A stretch of 64,000 bases of DNA. It comes from Daucus carota subsp. sativus (Eukaryota > Streptophyta > Magnoliopsida > Apiales > Apiaceae). The notes below the pieces were generated by a model. The model saw only the letters and a list, made by a program, of their open reading frames with translations. It searched no databases and was not told where the DNA came from. Position 1 is the stretch's first letter; each line of letters begins with the position of its first letter. Where the stretch lies: contig NC_030381.2 in assembly GCF_001625215.2 (NCBI RefSeq), positions 55,760,714 through 55,824,713 of the forward strand, written 5' to 3'. The position numbers and the translations under genes are program-made. Below are positions 11,907 to 24,510 of this stretch, piece after piece.

Positions 11907-12479
11907 TAAAAGGAATGGCAACTTTAAACATGAAAGAATCTTGTTCTTGTGAATGCCATGATTTTGCATTGATTCCTTCCTGGATGAAAGATCCAGTTTG
12001 ACTAGAGCTTCTAAAGCTATCAAGCAGAAAGTAAAGTTACAAGGGGGCCAACAGGAAACTTTAGAATCAAGAAGGGAAAACTTATTCATCAACTATAGAT
12101 GTATCAGAAGATAGCCATCCGGCTGAATATATCTTCGAACAATCCGGCTTTCGCTGCTTTTGGAATTACACAATGTCAAACTGGCCCTTACTAGGTGTGT
12201 CTGAAACTTGCAAGCAGCGCATATATTGTTTAGTACATGCACCACACTTGATAGATTATCATTTAGTAAACGGAACCTGCTAAGTGATGAAGAACGCACA
12301 ATGAACATAGTAAGTAATCTCGAAACAGGTTTCACATAACAGGATGACACTACGGGACAGTAACAAACAAACAACCATATGTTTTCAGCAATGTATAGCC
12401 CAGGAAAAAAAGGTTCTTTACCCATGACAACTCTACGCGCATAGTCTATACAGAAAAATCATCTAAGATCTTAATTTCT
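11907..12479. other. 3' region of QOR-like gene A
   Basis: No independent gene seen. The right portion is probably the 3' UTR of the minus-strand gene ending at 12480. Confidence 0.45.
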
Positions 12480-14693
12480 TCAGGGCTCCACAATTATTTT
12501 ACCAGTAGCATGGCCATCGATGCTCTTAGCCCAAGCATCTTTAGCTTTGCTTAATGGATATTTAGAGTCTACCACTGTTTTAAGCTTCCCTTCCTTTACC
12601 AACTTGACAAGGTAAGCCAGGTTTTCGCCTTTGGGAATTAAAACTAAAGGCACTATCCGCTTCCCAGAGAATGTAATTTTCCCACTTAAGAATCTCCACA
12701 TGGTATCAGAACCTGGCGTAATATCAATTACCTTCCCCTTAGAGCTCAACTGAGGCTCGAAAGTGGACCACGGAATGCCTGATGCGCAGTGGATAACAGC
12801 ATCATATTTCTGGCCTGACGGGCTTTTTAGAGCTGCTCCATCTGGCGTCTTGTAGTCAAGAACCTCATCAGCACCCAGACTCTTCACCAGCTTGATATTA
12901 CGGGCGCCACAAGTGGCTGTCACATGTGTGTTTCCAAGCTTTGCAAGTTGAACAGCATACAAGCCAACACCTCCTGAAGCAGCAGTAATGAGAATATTTG
13001 ATCGAGGACCACTAGCATCAAGCTTAACTCCAGCAGATTGGGTAAGAGCCTGATGAGCAGTAAGACCTGCTACAGGTAAGCCAGCACCATCAGCAGCTGA
13101 TACTTCAGGTGGCCTAGAAACTGTTAACTTTTCACTCGCCACAGCATACTCAGCTAATCCACCACCACTTCCCTACAATTAAATCCCACAAAACAATACA
13201 GAGACGCGACCATGTCAGCTAAACCATGTATACAATTTTTGTCTTTTCACATTGGAATTGATATGAACATAGTAGCAAGTGTTCATTGGTAAGAATAATC
13301 ACACCAACAACTGCTGGATGGGATCTTTCCATAACCAATAATTGGCTTTCATATAGTAAATAATAGATTATTGTGCATATAAACTCAAAAGTGAAAGCTA
13401 TCAGGAAATGACACTTACAAAGATGCTAAGCATTGCCACAACTTTGTCACCTGCTTTTAAGTTTTTTACTTCAGGTCCGGTCTCAACCACCTCCCCTGCT
13501 ACATCGGATACTGTTGTTCCACAAAAAACAATCAGGACTAAAGTAAAACAGAGGAAGCCAATTTTCGACTCCACAAGTACCCGAAGGTATAAGAAAAATA
13601 TACAATTCAGAAACAAACACCGCTGTAGAATCATGCATCACACTCTCAAGAAAAAAGCAAAAAATGAAAGGTCAGGTTATAGCCTGTCAAATTGTAAGTA
13701 GCAGGTATTAATGCTGATAAACGTGTCACGAGCCAGTACTACATGATTTATCATTCAGTAATCATACATACAAGACAAAGGGCACGACATTCATAGATGC
13801 AGTTTAAGCAAAATGTTGTGCAAAACTTCAATCATATAAAAGCTGTTACATTTTTTAGGGTGGAAGGAACATATAACAAAAATAAGAACCGGAAATCCGG
13901 AATAGGTGGTCTACATTTTATCAAACTTACATGGTACTTTAGGAAATCGGAGTGGCAAAAAAGGGCGTAGCATCCCTTTCTGCATCTTCCAATCAAATGG
14001 ATTAATGCTTGTTGCTTTCACCCTGAGTAGCACTTCATCTTTCTTTGGCACAGGAACAGGAATCTCAACATGCTAAAAAAACCCATAACAAAGAGAATTC
14101 AGAAACCCGAAAACCACCCATTTAAGTCCAAACAAAATCCCACAGAACCAGAATACACAATATATAAGGAAATTTCAAACATTAGTCAGCCTAATCACTT
14201 AAAACCATCAATATTTAATATAACTATGGCGCATTCAAAAAGATTTGACCTTTAATTCAAGACCCCATCTAAACATAAATATAACAGCACATATTCAATG
14301 GCCCATTTCAGTACAAACTATAACTGAGCTAATCTAGCTGATGGGATAGTCTAGGTAAAAACTTATTGCCTATTTTCCCCGGTTCTGGGTTCGATTCTCC
14401 CTCACCCCGATGTTAATCAGAGCAGATACGCTCATTATAAAAACCTGAGCTAATCAGTCAGCAAGAAGTAAACTTTAACAACAATGACCACAAAATGTTC
14501 ATCATAATTAGAGTCAATATTATTGAGAACTACACTAAACCCACAATTAATTATGAAAAAAATGAAAAGAGAGTGATAATAAGGAACTAAATAAACAAGA
14601 AAATGGCAAGAAAATGATGAGAAGTACCTTTAGAGCAGAAGGGCCACCGCCGTAAGAGAAGTACTGAATGGCCTTGATGATCTTTTCAGCCAT
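12480..14693 (-). CDS. Quinone-oxidoreductase-like protein A (ceQORH/AOR type, MDR family)
   Basis: Four exons: 14693-14628, 14072-13931, 13510-13419 and 13172-12480 (993 bp, 330 aa), close to the usual size for the chloroplast envelope quinone oxidoreductase homologue. The start gives MAEKIIKAIQYFSYGGG. The GroES-like catalytic fold contains the INPFDWK stretch and SDVAGEVVETG..KAGDKV; the Rossmann part has AASGGVGLYAVQLAKLG (NADPH binding) near the start of exon 4. The C-terminus reads GHATGKIIVEP. Relatives reduce alpha,beta-unsaturated carbonyls or ketols with NADPH, and ceQORH is known to reach the inner chloroplast envelope without a cleaved transit peptide; I see none here. The substrate is unknown. 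It is the first of three tandem minus-strand copies. The codon across intron 2 is TTA (Leu), as Leu also in gene B, where gene C has Gly. Confidence 0.88.
14325..14480 (+). repeat. SINE-like sequence in intron 1 of QOR-like gene A
   Basis: A tRNA-like B-box, GGTTCGATTCT, lies at 14388-14398. About 50 bp upstream is an A-box-like stretch (TAGCTGATGGGAT near 14335). The spacing fits a tRNA-derived SINE head. No clear tail or target duplication was identified. Confidence 0.35.
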
Positions 14694-14719
14694 AATCACC
14701 GGAAGAGATGTTTATATGG

Positions 14720-15333
14720 TTCCAACAAGTTTATGAATGAAAACAAGACACCTATGTGTACGTTTTTTTGCGTACGCGCAGAGTGTCGCTGCGTAACCGT
14801 TGGCTTAGGAAATGTTTTGTAGCCGACTTGTGTGGGCTTTTTTAAAGTAATTTATTCGGATCATAAAAACCGATCAATTCTATGATGAACGGTTATAAAT
14901 TTATATATTTTTTTAAATATTTTTACAATAGAATGGTGGTGTTTTATGTTTTAAACCAATAAATATTATTAAGCAAATAAATATATTCAATATGACCCGT
15001 TTAAGGTTGGTCGTCAATAAATCTCATTTAACGCGCGTCGAATGAGGGTGAGAGGTAAACACACCTTTCTCCTCATACAGAATGGACATGCCTGTGTACA
15101 TGTAAAATTTTTGATTTATGAGACCGTTTAAAACTAATTTATTCAAATAAAATTTCTAACCGACTTAACAAAGTAACAATGTACTGCGGAGAGAACACGG
15201 AAGATATTGAAAAGTTAATAAAGGCAGAATTACAATCCAAACATTTTAAAGTATCATCTCACAGAACATCCTATAAAGCAGGAATACAGGAAGACAAATG
15301 TTCAGCCAAATAGATGTAGAAGCTTTCCCAAAC
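14720..15333. other. Intergenic between QOR-like genes A and B
   Basis: Short spacer between two tandem paralogues, holding the promoter of gene A and the 3' region of gene B. No further gene and no convincing promoter motif. Confidence 0.5.
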
Positions 15334-18283
15334 TTAACAATGCTCGATGATGATTTTCCCGACGGCATGGCCATCAATGCTCTTAGCCCAAGCTTGATCA
15401 GCTTGGCTCAATGGAAATTTCGAGTCGATGACAGTCTTGAGTTTGCCTTCTTTCAGGAGGTTGACAAGATACTCAAGATTCTCGCCTTTGCAGCTTACGA
15501 GAAAAGGAATCACCTGCTTCTTGGAGAAAGTGAGCTTCTTCAGGGCAAAATTAGCGAAGGTCCCAGCACCAGGGGTCAAGTCCACAACCTTACCGTGGTC
15601 CTTCAACTGAGGCTCGAATGTAGTGAAAGGAATACCTGTGGTGCAATTGATAACAGCATCGTATTTCTTGCCTGAAGGGCTTATGAGAGCTGCTCCCTCT
15701 GGGGTCCTGTAGTCGATAACCTCATCCGCACCTAGGCTCTTGACGAAATCAAAGTTGCGAGCTCCACAAGTTGCAGTTACATGGATGTTACCCAACTTTG
15801 CCAGTTGTACAGCATAGTGACCTACACCTCCTGATGCAGCTGTTACAAGGACATTAGCCTCTGGTCCACTTTTGTCGAGCTTCAGTCCTACAGTTTCAGT
15901 AAGAGCCTGGAGAGCTGTAAGACCAGCAATAGGTAAAGCAGCAGCTTCTGCAGCTGATACTTCAGGTGGCCTTGCAACAGTCAAATTTCCCTTTGCCACA
16001 GCATACTCAGCTTGTCCACCACCAGCCTGTTAAATCATTATGCATAATTAACAAAATACACTATAATTAAAGTAGAAGTACAAGGAAACAATATATATCA
16101 GGTTGCTTTACAAATTAGAGTTTTAATTAGTTTTCCTTAAAATTTAAAGGCAGCAGATCCAGGAAAAGTCCAAGACATGTTGCTTGATCACTCGTAAGAG
16201 GCACTTGCATGTTTCGGGCCATCAACCTCTCAAGCCCAAAACAGTGACGTCAAATCATTAGGGACCAACTAAATTTTTATTCATACCGGCTTCTTCCCCA
16301 AGTAGAATACCGTAATTTCACAGAATGATTCTTAATGCTAAATACTAGCGGCTGTAGTTTCAAATCTTGGAGCTCATGTTCAAAATCTTGATTTTCGCAC
16401 TGGTTAAAATATGGATATTTATAATTTAGGTCTTTTTCTATTAGTATAAATTTTTAGAAAGACCGAAGAAACAGGTGTGATATATGAAACCACAATATCT
16501 GCAACAATATGGATGCTCTATACAAACAACTTGACAAATGACGACATATGAAATGCTAAAATGAGTAAATTAATTAATCGCCTACTACTAAAACAAGATC
16601 AGATATTTTTAAAGATATAATACCCAGTCAGGCTAGACACCAATAGAAGATGAAGCCACAATAAGCAAAGAAGCAACATAATATGACAACATTATTAAAG
16701 CATACCGTATCGCCAAGCTTAGCAACAACTTTATCACCAGCTTTGAATTTTGTGACTTCCGATCCAAGCTCAACTACCTCTCCTGCTATATCAGTGACTG
16801 TTCCAACAAAAATTATAGGCAATCACTATAATGTTCACAACATAAATAGGTTCGTCCAAAAACTGCTTCAATTTGAAGAGGATAAAGATGACAAGCAGCG
16901 GAAAGATAGATCAAGTGAAGGCAATTTATACTCCGCTAAACATATGTGTAGTGGCAGGACAAGAAGAGCGTAGATACAACAAACAAACAACACAGTTTAA
17001 CTTACGAGGAATGAAAGGAAATTTGCGGGGTAAAACTGGACGTAACAGCCCACTCTGTATTTTGCAATCAATTGGATTTATTGTTGATGCCTCAACTTTG
17101 ATCAGAACCTCATCTTTCAAAGGAGTAGGAACTGGGACTTCAACATGCTGAATTATACAACAAAAAATAAAATATTAAAATGGTTGTTATAGCCCATCAG
17201 TTAATCTTATCTCTGTGTAATGTATCCCAGACGTTATGAGTAAACCAGAGTACCAAAACAAATATACCCACTGTCTCCCACTCAATGAGCAGGGACACCT
17301 CACCTATACTTGGGAAATGTAGGGCCAAAATTACAACAGTTTATTGAGGGTCATAGTTAGTCTGACTAAATCGCTCTATTTAGATATGACTGATATAATA
17401 TATGGCAAATAAAATATGGATGGTTGTATAAACGAACATCATAATGTAATAATTATATTAGTACAAGGAGATAACTTGTTAAGAACGTTTCAAAAAATTC
17501 GTAAGACATATTTTTGACACTTCGGCAAATCAATAGCAGTCCATCCAGAGATCAACTGCGTTCAGTACACATGATTGTAATAATTGTATAGCATCAGGGA
17601 GGTATAATACAATCTCATCATTTATCAATTATCGTGATAGTGACAGTCCAGCAGCATCAACAAGGCAAGTACACAGTGTTACACTCATAAGATATAGGGG
17701 TTGCTGGATCCGGTTGAATACAAACTATGGTTGACTAATATATACAGGTTACTGGATCCGGTTGAATACTCACTAGGGTTGACCAACATCCGGATCACTA
17801 GATCGTGTTTGAATGAGGCATAGATCTTTCAACAAAAAATAATAAATCAAAGTCAAGGCAATCTTGATCTCTCCATAGATAAATCCTCATAGAAAGATCA
17901 CCTAGGGCCAAACTGATATCAATTTATAAACTATTTTACTAGATCATCCAACAGATATGAACAAACAAATCATATAACAAGCAAATCAAATCCACAAAAC
18001 ATCAATCACTTACACAGACAACTACACAAACAAAAAAGATTAATTTCTTTCCCAAAAAAAGAAAGACCTTAAACTAATATGGGATTATATTGGGTCAATC
18101 AAAAAAGCATCACAAATTCATAAAATTAAAAAACAGCCCTCTTTTTCAAATTAGCAATACAATACAAAAAAAATCAAGAAAATCCAAGAAAATGAAACAA
18201 GGAGCAACCTTTAGAGCAGCACCGCCACCACCATAGGTATCATACCAAACAGCCTTCATTAACTTAGCAGCAGAAGTGGCCAT
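15334..18283 (-). CDS. Quinone-oxidoreductase-like protein B (ceQORH/AOR type, MDR family)
   Basis: Four exons: 18283-18209, 17147-17006, 16797-16706 and 16026-15334 (1002 bp, 333 aa). Exons 2 (142 bp), 3 (92 bp) and 4 (693 bp) match gene A in length and phase exactly, so the two arose by tandem duplication. The start gives MATSAAKLMKAVWYDTYGGG. TDIAGEVVELG..KAGDKV and ASGGVGHYAVQLAKLG mark the cofactor-binding core; the end is GHAVGKIIIEHC. Expected role as for gene A: NADPH-dependent reduction of quinones or reactive carbonyls at the chloroplast. Intron 1 is 1.06 kb and holds a short tandem duplication. Leu occupies the residue split by intron 2, shared with gene A. Confidence 0.88.
17700..17790. 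repeat. Tandem 48-bp repeat in intron 1 of QOR-like gene B
   Basis: Two adjacent units contain CTGGATCCGGTTGAATAC followed by GGTTGAC(T/C)AA; a partial third (CCGGATCACTAGATC) follows. Confidence 0.65.
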
Positions 18284-18388
18284 AGCTAGAAATCTCTGAG
18301 AAAAATATGAAAACAGATCTGAATTCTTTAAAAGTTGACTAACAAGCTTGATATTTGAACTGAGTCTTAATACGATGAACGTAGTGGG

Positions 18389-18396
18389 TTTATATA
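18389..18396 (-). promoter_or_regulatory. TATA box of QOR-like gene B
   Basis: The minus strand reads TATATAAA about 106 bp upstream of the ATG at 18283, which predicts a 5' UTR of roughly 75 nt. Confidence 0.5.
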
Positions 18397-18419
18397 ATAC
18401 CAGAGATTTGGATGTTTCT

Positions 18420-21126
18420 TCGAGCTTCTTCTTTGTGTTGACTTGTTATTGCCGTGTATTTGTACCACGTTAACGCCCGCCTAAATAGAGAGATGTTTAG
18501 ACGGAGTTATTACAGGGAGTTTTTTATACTTTTGGTCCTAGATTTTCACGTTCATATCATGTGTTTGTGTTGACTTGGTCGCCTATGTCTGCGGGGCTGT
18601 GTGAAACCGACATTTTGGATTATTTTTAAAAAAATTATTCAGATTTATTTTCCGGAAAATAAAAATTATACATGGAGCTTTTTTCGATTGGCAGACACGG
18701 CAATCCCTAAAAAAATTAACCATCATACCTTGTTACGGGAGAAAATTCGCTGGTAAATAATTATATGTATTCGAATTCTTAATCGTTGTGAATATTTTTT
18801 TTGCGATATATTATACTTTAGTCGTTTAATATATTTATTTATTTATTTTCAGAAATAATTAACAATTATGACTACCATAAAATAATATAAGTAATTTTAT
18901 GGAATCCAAAAAATTGTACACGTAATATTATATGTGATAGATTTTCATTTTCAAATACAATAATTTATTGTGATATGATATCATCCGTTGTCACTATTTA
19001 TAAATTAAAAATGTGTGTTGTGCTGAATAATCAAATTATTAGATTATTACAGTAACAACATATATTCTGTTAATAAAATTATTGTATCAAAAAAATTATT
19101 ATAAAAGTTGGTTTTTCAATGAGTGATCTTATCTTATATTTCTATATTAAAAATTTAAAATTAAATTATCGAATAATTTTTATTATGATACCAGGACATG
19201 TGTCCGTTGGCGTGTGCAAAAAATAAGTGCAATTATTTTGATTTAGATGTATTCGGAGCTCACCTCATCAATGATTCAGCATCTATTATTTAAATACAAT
19301 CTACGTTAGACTGTTGCATGACTAACCGCAATAATGCAAATTAGTAATCATTTTATACGGGAAAACACACGCTGTATGTTCATAATTTCACGCTCACATA
19401 GTCACATTCTAGAGAAGGCAGTAGACCCCGACCTGCTATTTCAAGGCTGATTCGGTGATACCCAAATTACTGCAACTGCAAGCTTGTTGGCAATAAAAAC
19501 AAGAGTATCTACCATTTATCCTGCTTTTCAAATTTTATTTATAGATATACCACGCTCTTTAAAATCATTCAAATATACTACCTTTTAAATCTTATTTTCA
19601 AATATATTATCTTCTCTCATTCAATTTTTCATTTCCTTATTATTTATCTCCCCTCATCTCTTCTCTTACCCTTATCTCTCCCCCAATGTTGTAAAAAGCG
19701 CATTAAGCGGCCGCCTAAGCGGAATCGGCTTTAAAGCGTTTCGATTTTGTATTAAGCAGGAGATTAAGCATTTTTGAAAATTAAACGGACAATTAAGCGG
19801 ATTAAGCGGTAATTAAATGGTCAAAATGATGTTGACTGGCTAACTTTTTTATAAAAAAATTAAAATAATAATTTTTTAATAATATAACTATGATTATAGT
19901 ATAAAATTTAAAAATATATATATTTTATTAAAAATATTAAAAATGCATATTCTTAACGCAACATAATATTATTTTTAAATATATTAATATTGTAACTAAA
20001 TATTTAATTATATTTAATTAATCCGCTTATTGACCCGCTTAAAATTCCGCTTAAGCGTTCGCTTTACCGGTTAAGCGCCAGAAAATTCTCGTGCCACTTA
20101 AAACCGATTTGCACTTTTCACAATACTGCCCCTCAGATTTAATTAACATGAAGGTCGCCACGCGACATCCTCTACAGCAAGTAAATATAAAACATAACTA
20201 TGTATATGTATGTGGTTGCTGGAATATCAGATTATGTCTTTGAAAGAACTAGAATAAATTCACACGCCCGATGTAATTATATAAATTAAATCTTTTCACT
20301 GTCATATAAATTATACTAAATTATTTAAATAAATTAATATTCAATGTCAGAACCCTCCTAATCAAATAGACAAATACTCCTTTTATCATCAAAGAAGTTT
20401 ATTTTTTAGACGAGGTTTTGAGTCTTTTGACACGTATTTTAAATTTTCTACATAGTATAATTTTTTTAAATCATTTTAAATAAAAATTTAATATTTGAAT
20501 ATTTATAAATTGAAAATTAAAAATAAATTGCAGAATTATTTATATTATACAGTTTAAAATAATATCAAATAATAAGAAAAGTCGCAAAAAATTGATAGGC
20601 AAAGATAGAGTTTTATATATACACATCTGTATTATACTACCCCATTTTTCCAACCACTTGTCAACTTCGTTTGCGAGATGAAAAGTTTCCCGAACCGGCT
20701 ATCTTGTAATAAAACTTTCGTTCTAAAAATTGGTGATTAATTATCGATTAATCTCTATTTTATAACTCGTCAAATTGATTAAATGTCCGATTAGTTGCCG
20801 ATCAATTTGATTAATTTCCGAACAATTCAATTAATTTCCAATTAATCCTTATTCTATGACTCAATTGATATAGTCTGATTCTCGTTTTTTACCATACCGA
20901 CTAAAACTAACATCAACATATTATTTTATTTGACATATTTGAAATTACATTATATTGACTATAGTAATAAATTATTAGTTTATTACATATTATTGATCAA
21001 TTTTTTATTAAGAGTTTGCGACTGACCTGACATTATTTAATTTGTAATGGGTCAGACTTGAATAATTCATAGATCTTGGACTATGACTATTATCATAGTA
21101 TGAAGACTCACCAATGAAATGTGACA
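18420..21126. other. 2.7-kb AT-rich intergenic stretch
   Basis: No gene on either strand. A candidate inverted-repeat element (19686-20125) and several runs rich in GATTAAT/AATTAAT near 20730-20880 are the only structure seen. The promoter of gene B occupies the left end. Confidence 0.55.
19686..20125. mobile_element. Candidate MITE rich in TTAAGCGG motifs
   Basis: The left end TTGTAAAAAGCGC and right end GCACTTTTCACAA are imperfect inverted repeats. Inside both ends there are multiple TTAAGCGG/CCGCTTAA motifs in opposite orientation. No clear target duplication. It may be hAT-like, but this is unproven. Confidence 0.5.
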
Positions 21127-21135
21127 TTTCATCTA

Positions 21136-21328
21136 CGGTTTGGCTAGTGTGTGATCATGGCACATGCTAAGTGCGGAAATTTTTGTATTTTGGGAGATTT
21201 TGATTGGTTTGGTTGGTGTATTTGCAGGGGGATCCACCATTATCATTAGATATGAGCCAATCAAAATGATCCAAGCACAAAATTTTCCGCGCTTAGCATG
21301 TGCCCATGGGCACACCATAGAAAAACCG
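21136..21328 (+). mobile_element. Mutator-type MITE, copy 1
   Basis: 193 bp with long inverted ends containing CATGCTAAG(T/C)GCGGAAA. A perfect 9-bp target duplication TTTCATCTA lies at 21127-21135 and 21329-21337, diagnostic of Mutator-like elements. The reverse complement matches 35557-35748. Confidence 0.88.
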
Positions 21329-21591
21329 TTTCATCTAATGATGAATTTGCCATTACCATGTAAAACCAGGCGACTATTCTTTGCGAGAATAGAGCACCTT
21401 TGGATTTAAAATATACGATCATAGCACTTAAAAATTATTATTGTTAAAATCGAAAATTGAACTTAATTAATAAAAACAGAAAATAAAAATTGATTGAAGA
21501 TTAATCAGATGATTAATTGACTAATCAGATATTTCATCAGTTTACAAACGACATAATTTCAAAGTGCCTACTCAAACAAACTCGAGTGATT

Positions 21592-23422
21592 TCACATTTC
21601 CACAATGATCTTCCCAACAGCATGTCCCTCCATGCTCTTAGCCCAAGCCTCTTGAGTCTTGCTGAAATTATACTTGGAATCTACCACAGTCTTCAGCTTC
21701 CCTTCTAACATCAAGTTAATAAGATACTGCAAGTCCTCCGCTTTATGCGAAACAAACAGAGGATGCAGTGTTTTTTTAGAGCAAGAGAGCTTCTTCACGA
21801 CAGAGGTTGTTATGGACTTGGGGCTAGGGGTGATGTCTACGACGATCCCATTAGATGTTAACACGTTTTCAAACGTCGACCAGCTGATGCCTGAGGTGCA
21901 ATGCACTACAGCATCGTATCTTCGTGCTGATGGTCCAACCAAGGCCTTGCCATCCGGAGTTCTGTAGTCCAGGGCCACATCAGCGCCTAGGCTTTTCACA
22001 AAATCAATGTTGCGAGAGCCACATGTGACAGTGACATGAGTGTTTCCTAGCTTTGCGAGCTGAACTGCGTAGTGACCAACACCGCCTGAAGCTGCAGTGA
22101 TTAGTATGTTCATAGGGGGGCCGTCTTTTTTCAGAACTACTCCCGCTGTGATGAGGCATTGGTAAGCGGTTAGCCCTGGAGTGCCTAACGCGGCACATTC
22201 ACCTGCTGATAGTTCAAGTGGCCTCAGAACGGTCACTTCTTGCTTTGCTACTGCATACTCGGCTAATCCACCTCCAGTCTGTTTCAATATCATAATGAAC
22301 AAGAAATAATGAGCAAACGTAATAGTACCAACTGAAATGTTTCTCGCTTAATCCATTCCTCAATATAAATAGTACTTGTTAGAACTAAAAAGGAGATATA
22401 AGAGTATTCTATACCGTGGTGCCAAGCATGGCGACAACTTTGTCGCCTTTCTTGAATTTTGTAACTGTAAATCCAACATCCACAACTTCACCTGCGATAT
22501 CAGAACCTGGCAAAATAGCAAAAAACACATACAAAGCTTAACATTACTCAAAATCTAAAATTGACGTATGCTTAATTTAACGGTCATCACACAAAAGATA
22601 AAAACAGATAAATAAGCAGCAGCGGCAAATATACTACAACTTACCAGGAATATGAGGGAATTTCTTTGGAGCAATAGGGCGCAGGAAGCCGTGCTGGATC
22701 TTAAAATCAATAGGATTGATACCAACTGCTTCCACTTTAATCAATATCTCATCTTTCTTTGGAGATGGAATTGGAACTTCAACATGCTGCAAAGCCGCAA
22801 GAAATCAACAAGTTAAGCTATATTACAATTAACATAGAGTATATCTAATAGTTCCCGATCTTCAAAATAATCACCTGTTAGATGACCAAACTCTCTTTAT
22901 GGATCTTATAAGTTAGAAACTCCCATTCACTCTCTCACTCGTGCAACTATACAATCAGACCTCCATAGCAATCTTGCGAAACAGACCTCTTCTAAACTCA
23001 GAACAACTCTCCAAAAAGACCTTATAATCTTAGTAGAAGTAATCAGAATTATACTGTTATCCACAACTGACAAAGGTATATCATATATGCAATTAATAAC
23101 GATCATGATCCACTCGAGTCTCGGACAATTCTACTACAGCATCCTCTTAGTCTATTGTTAATGACATAATTATAAACATGAATGTCATAGTACAATCATA
23201 CTGAAAGATCCAGCCTTTTCTAGATACTGTATTAAGCCATAACTTAAGAATAAACACTAGCATTAGGCCATTAGGCTAAAGGTAAACACTAAACTACAAG
23301 ACTAAAACCAGGAAGAACCCTTAAAGATCTAACAACATAGAAACATAAACACTTGCAAGATTAAGAAAAAGCATTACCTTGAGATCATCATGTCCATACT
23401 TGAAGTACTGAACAGCTTCCAT
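21592..23422 (-). CDS. Quinone-oxidoreductase-like protein C (ceQORH/AOR type, MDR family)
   Basis: Four exons: 23422-23378, 22786-22645, 22506-22415 and 22278-21592 (966 bp, 321 aa). Exons 2 and 3 have the same lengths (142 and 92 bp) as in genes A and B. The N-terminus is shorter (MEAVQYFKYGHDDLK), and the last exon is two codons shorter. SDIAGEVVDVG, AASGGVGHYAVQLAKLG and GHAVGKIIVEM mark the medium-chain dehydrogenase fold without the zinc-binding alcohol-dehydrogenase signature. It keeps the Gly at the intron-2 codon (IPGSDIAGE), the state I recall for the wider family, so C may be the more ancestral-like member. It lies about 3.3 kb upstream of gene B's start, separated by transposon DNA. 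Confidence 0.87.
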
Positions 23423-23429
23423 AACTATA

Positions 23430-24510
23430 GTATTACTAATGAAGGTTATGTATGTGTAGAGAAAAGTATAAGCAGAGAACAGAGAAATAGCAGGATCAAG
23501 AAACAAGATAATGGTTGAAAACAGAGGTCTACTTGGAGTGGACTGGATGGAAAATTGCAGAGACTAGTGGGGGTTATAAACAGGGTGAATTTCTAGTATT
23601 ATTATGCTCCCACCTCAGCAATTACACACGCACCGCGTTAAAATTATAAAGATATTTTTCGAAAATCTGCTTGATAGCTCCGATAAATCACACGAGGGTA
23701 ACACTGTAGAAACGTTTTAAGTGAAAAGTTCACACGCGTACGCGGTCATCAAGAACAAAGGGTGGGCTAAATTATGCTTCTAGAATAAAATAAAGAAGGT
23801 TCCTGTATATTTTAAGCAATGATCTGCTTTCTTTTGGCGATATTATTCCTAACCCATCTTCTACATCACTATTGGTAATCAGAGAAGAAATGTGGGACAG
23901 TAAAATATGATTTTGGTGGAGGCAGGTGATTTGTACAAAGCTAGTGCCTGTATAATAGTATGAGTATTGCACCAAGTCCAACTACCAAATACTATAATCC
24001 ATATCTTAGTTCGGTAGGGTTGATTAAATTAATAAAGCATCACATTATTAAAGTTGTGATTATTGTTACCAATATATGCAGCTTTCGGTTGATAAGATAA
24101 TATAGACGAGGGCATTTGATAGACTATTATTGTACTGCTGAGGTTCCCCGCGGTCCTCCACGATTATTGTTGCAGCATACTTTCCGCGCCCCCGAAATTG
24201 TTCACTAAACCGTCTACGGTGCCAATAAATTGTACTGAATGTGTAGTTTGATAGCTAAATGTTTTAACACTTTCATATTCAAGTTTTCTGAATTCAAACT
24301 TATACAGCTCTACATAACAGAAAGCAGCATGCATCAATGGAAGGAGAATATATATTACCATCCAGGCTTTCATTACATTCAAAGTAAAAAGAGTTATACT
24401 TATTGCTATATGCTTCTATCTTTCATAGCATTGAACAAAAACAGCTTTCTTCCGAAAGCACGAGAATATATACAGTATTCAACCAGCCATGAACTTCTTC
24501 GTCCCTCTAA
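23430..24510. other. Intergenic between QOR-like gene C and the DUF760 gene
   Basis: No gene seen. The left part is the promoter and leader of gene C (a weak TTTATAA on the minus strand near 23574); the right part is 3' flank of the DUF760 gene. Confidence 0.5.

Noticed and set aside
15298-15675. Plus-strand 125-aa open frame
   Set aside because: It lies entirely antisense to exon 4 of QOR-like gene B and resembles no family.
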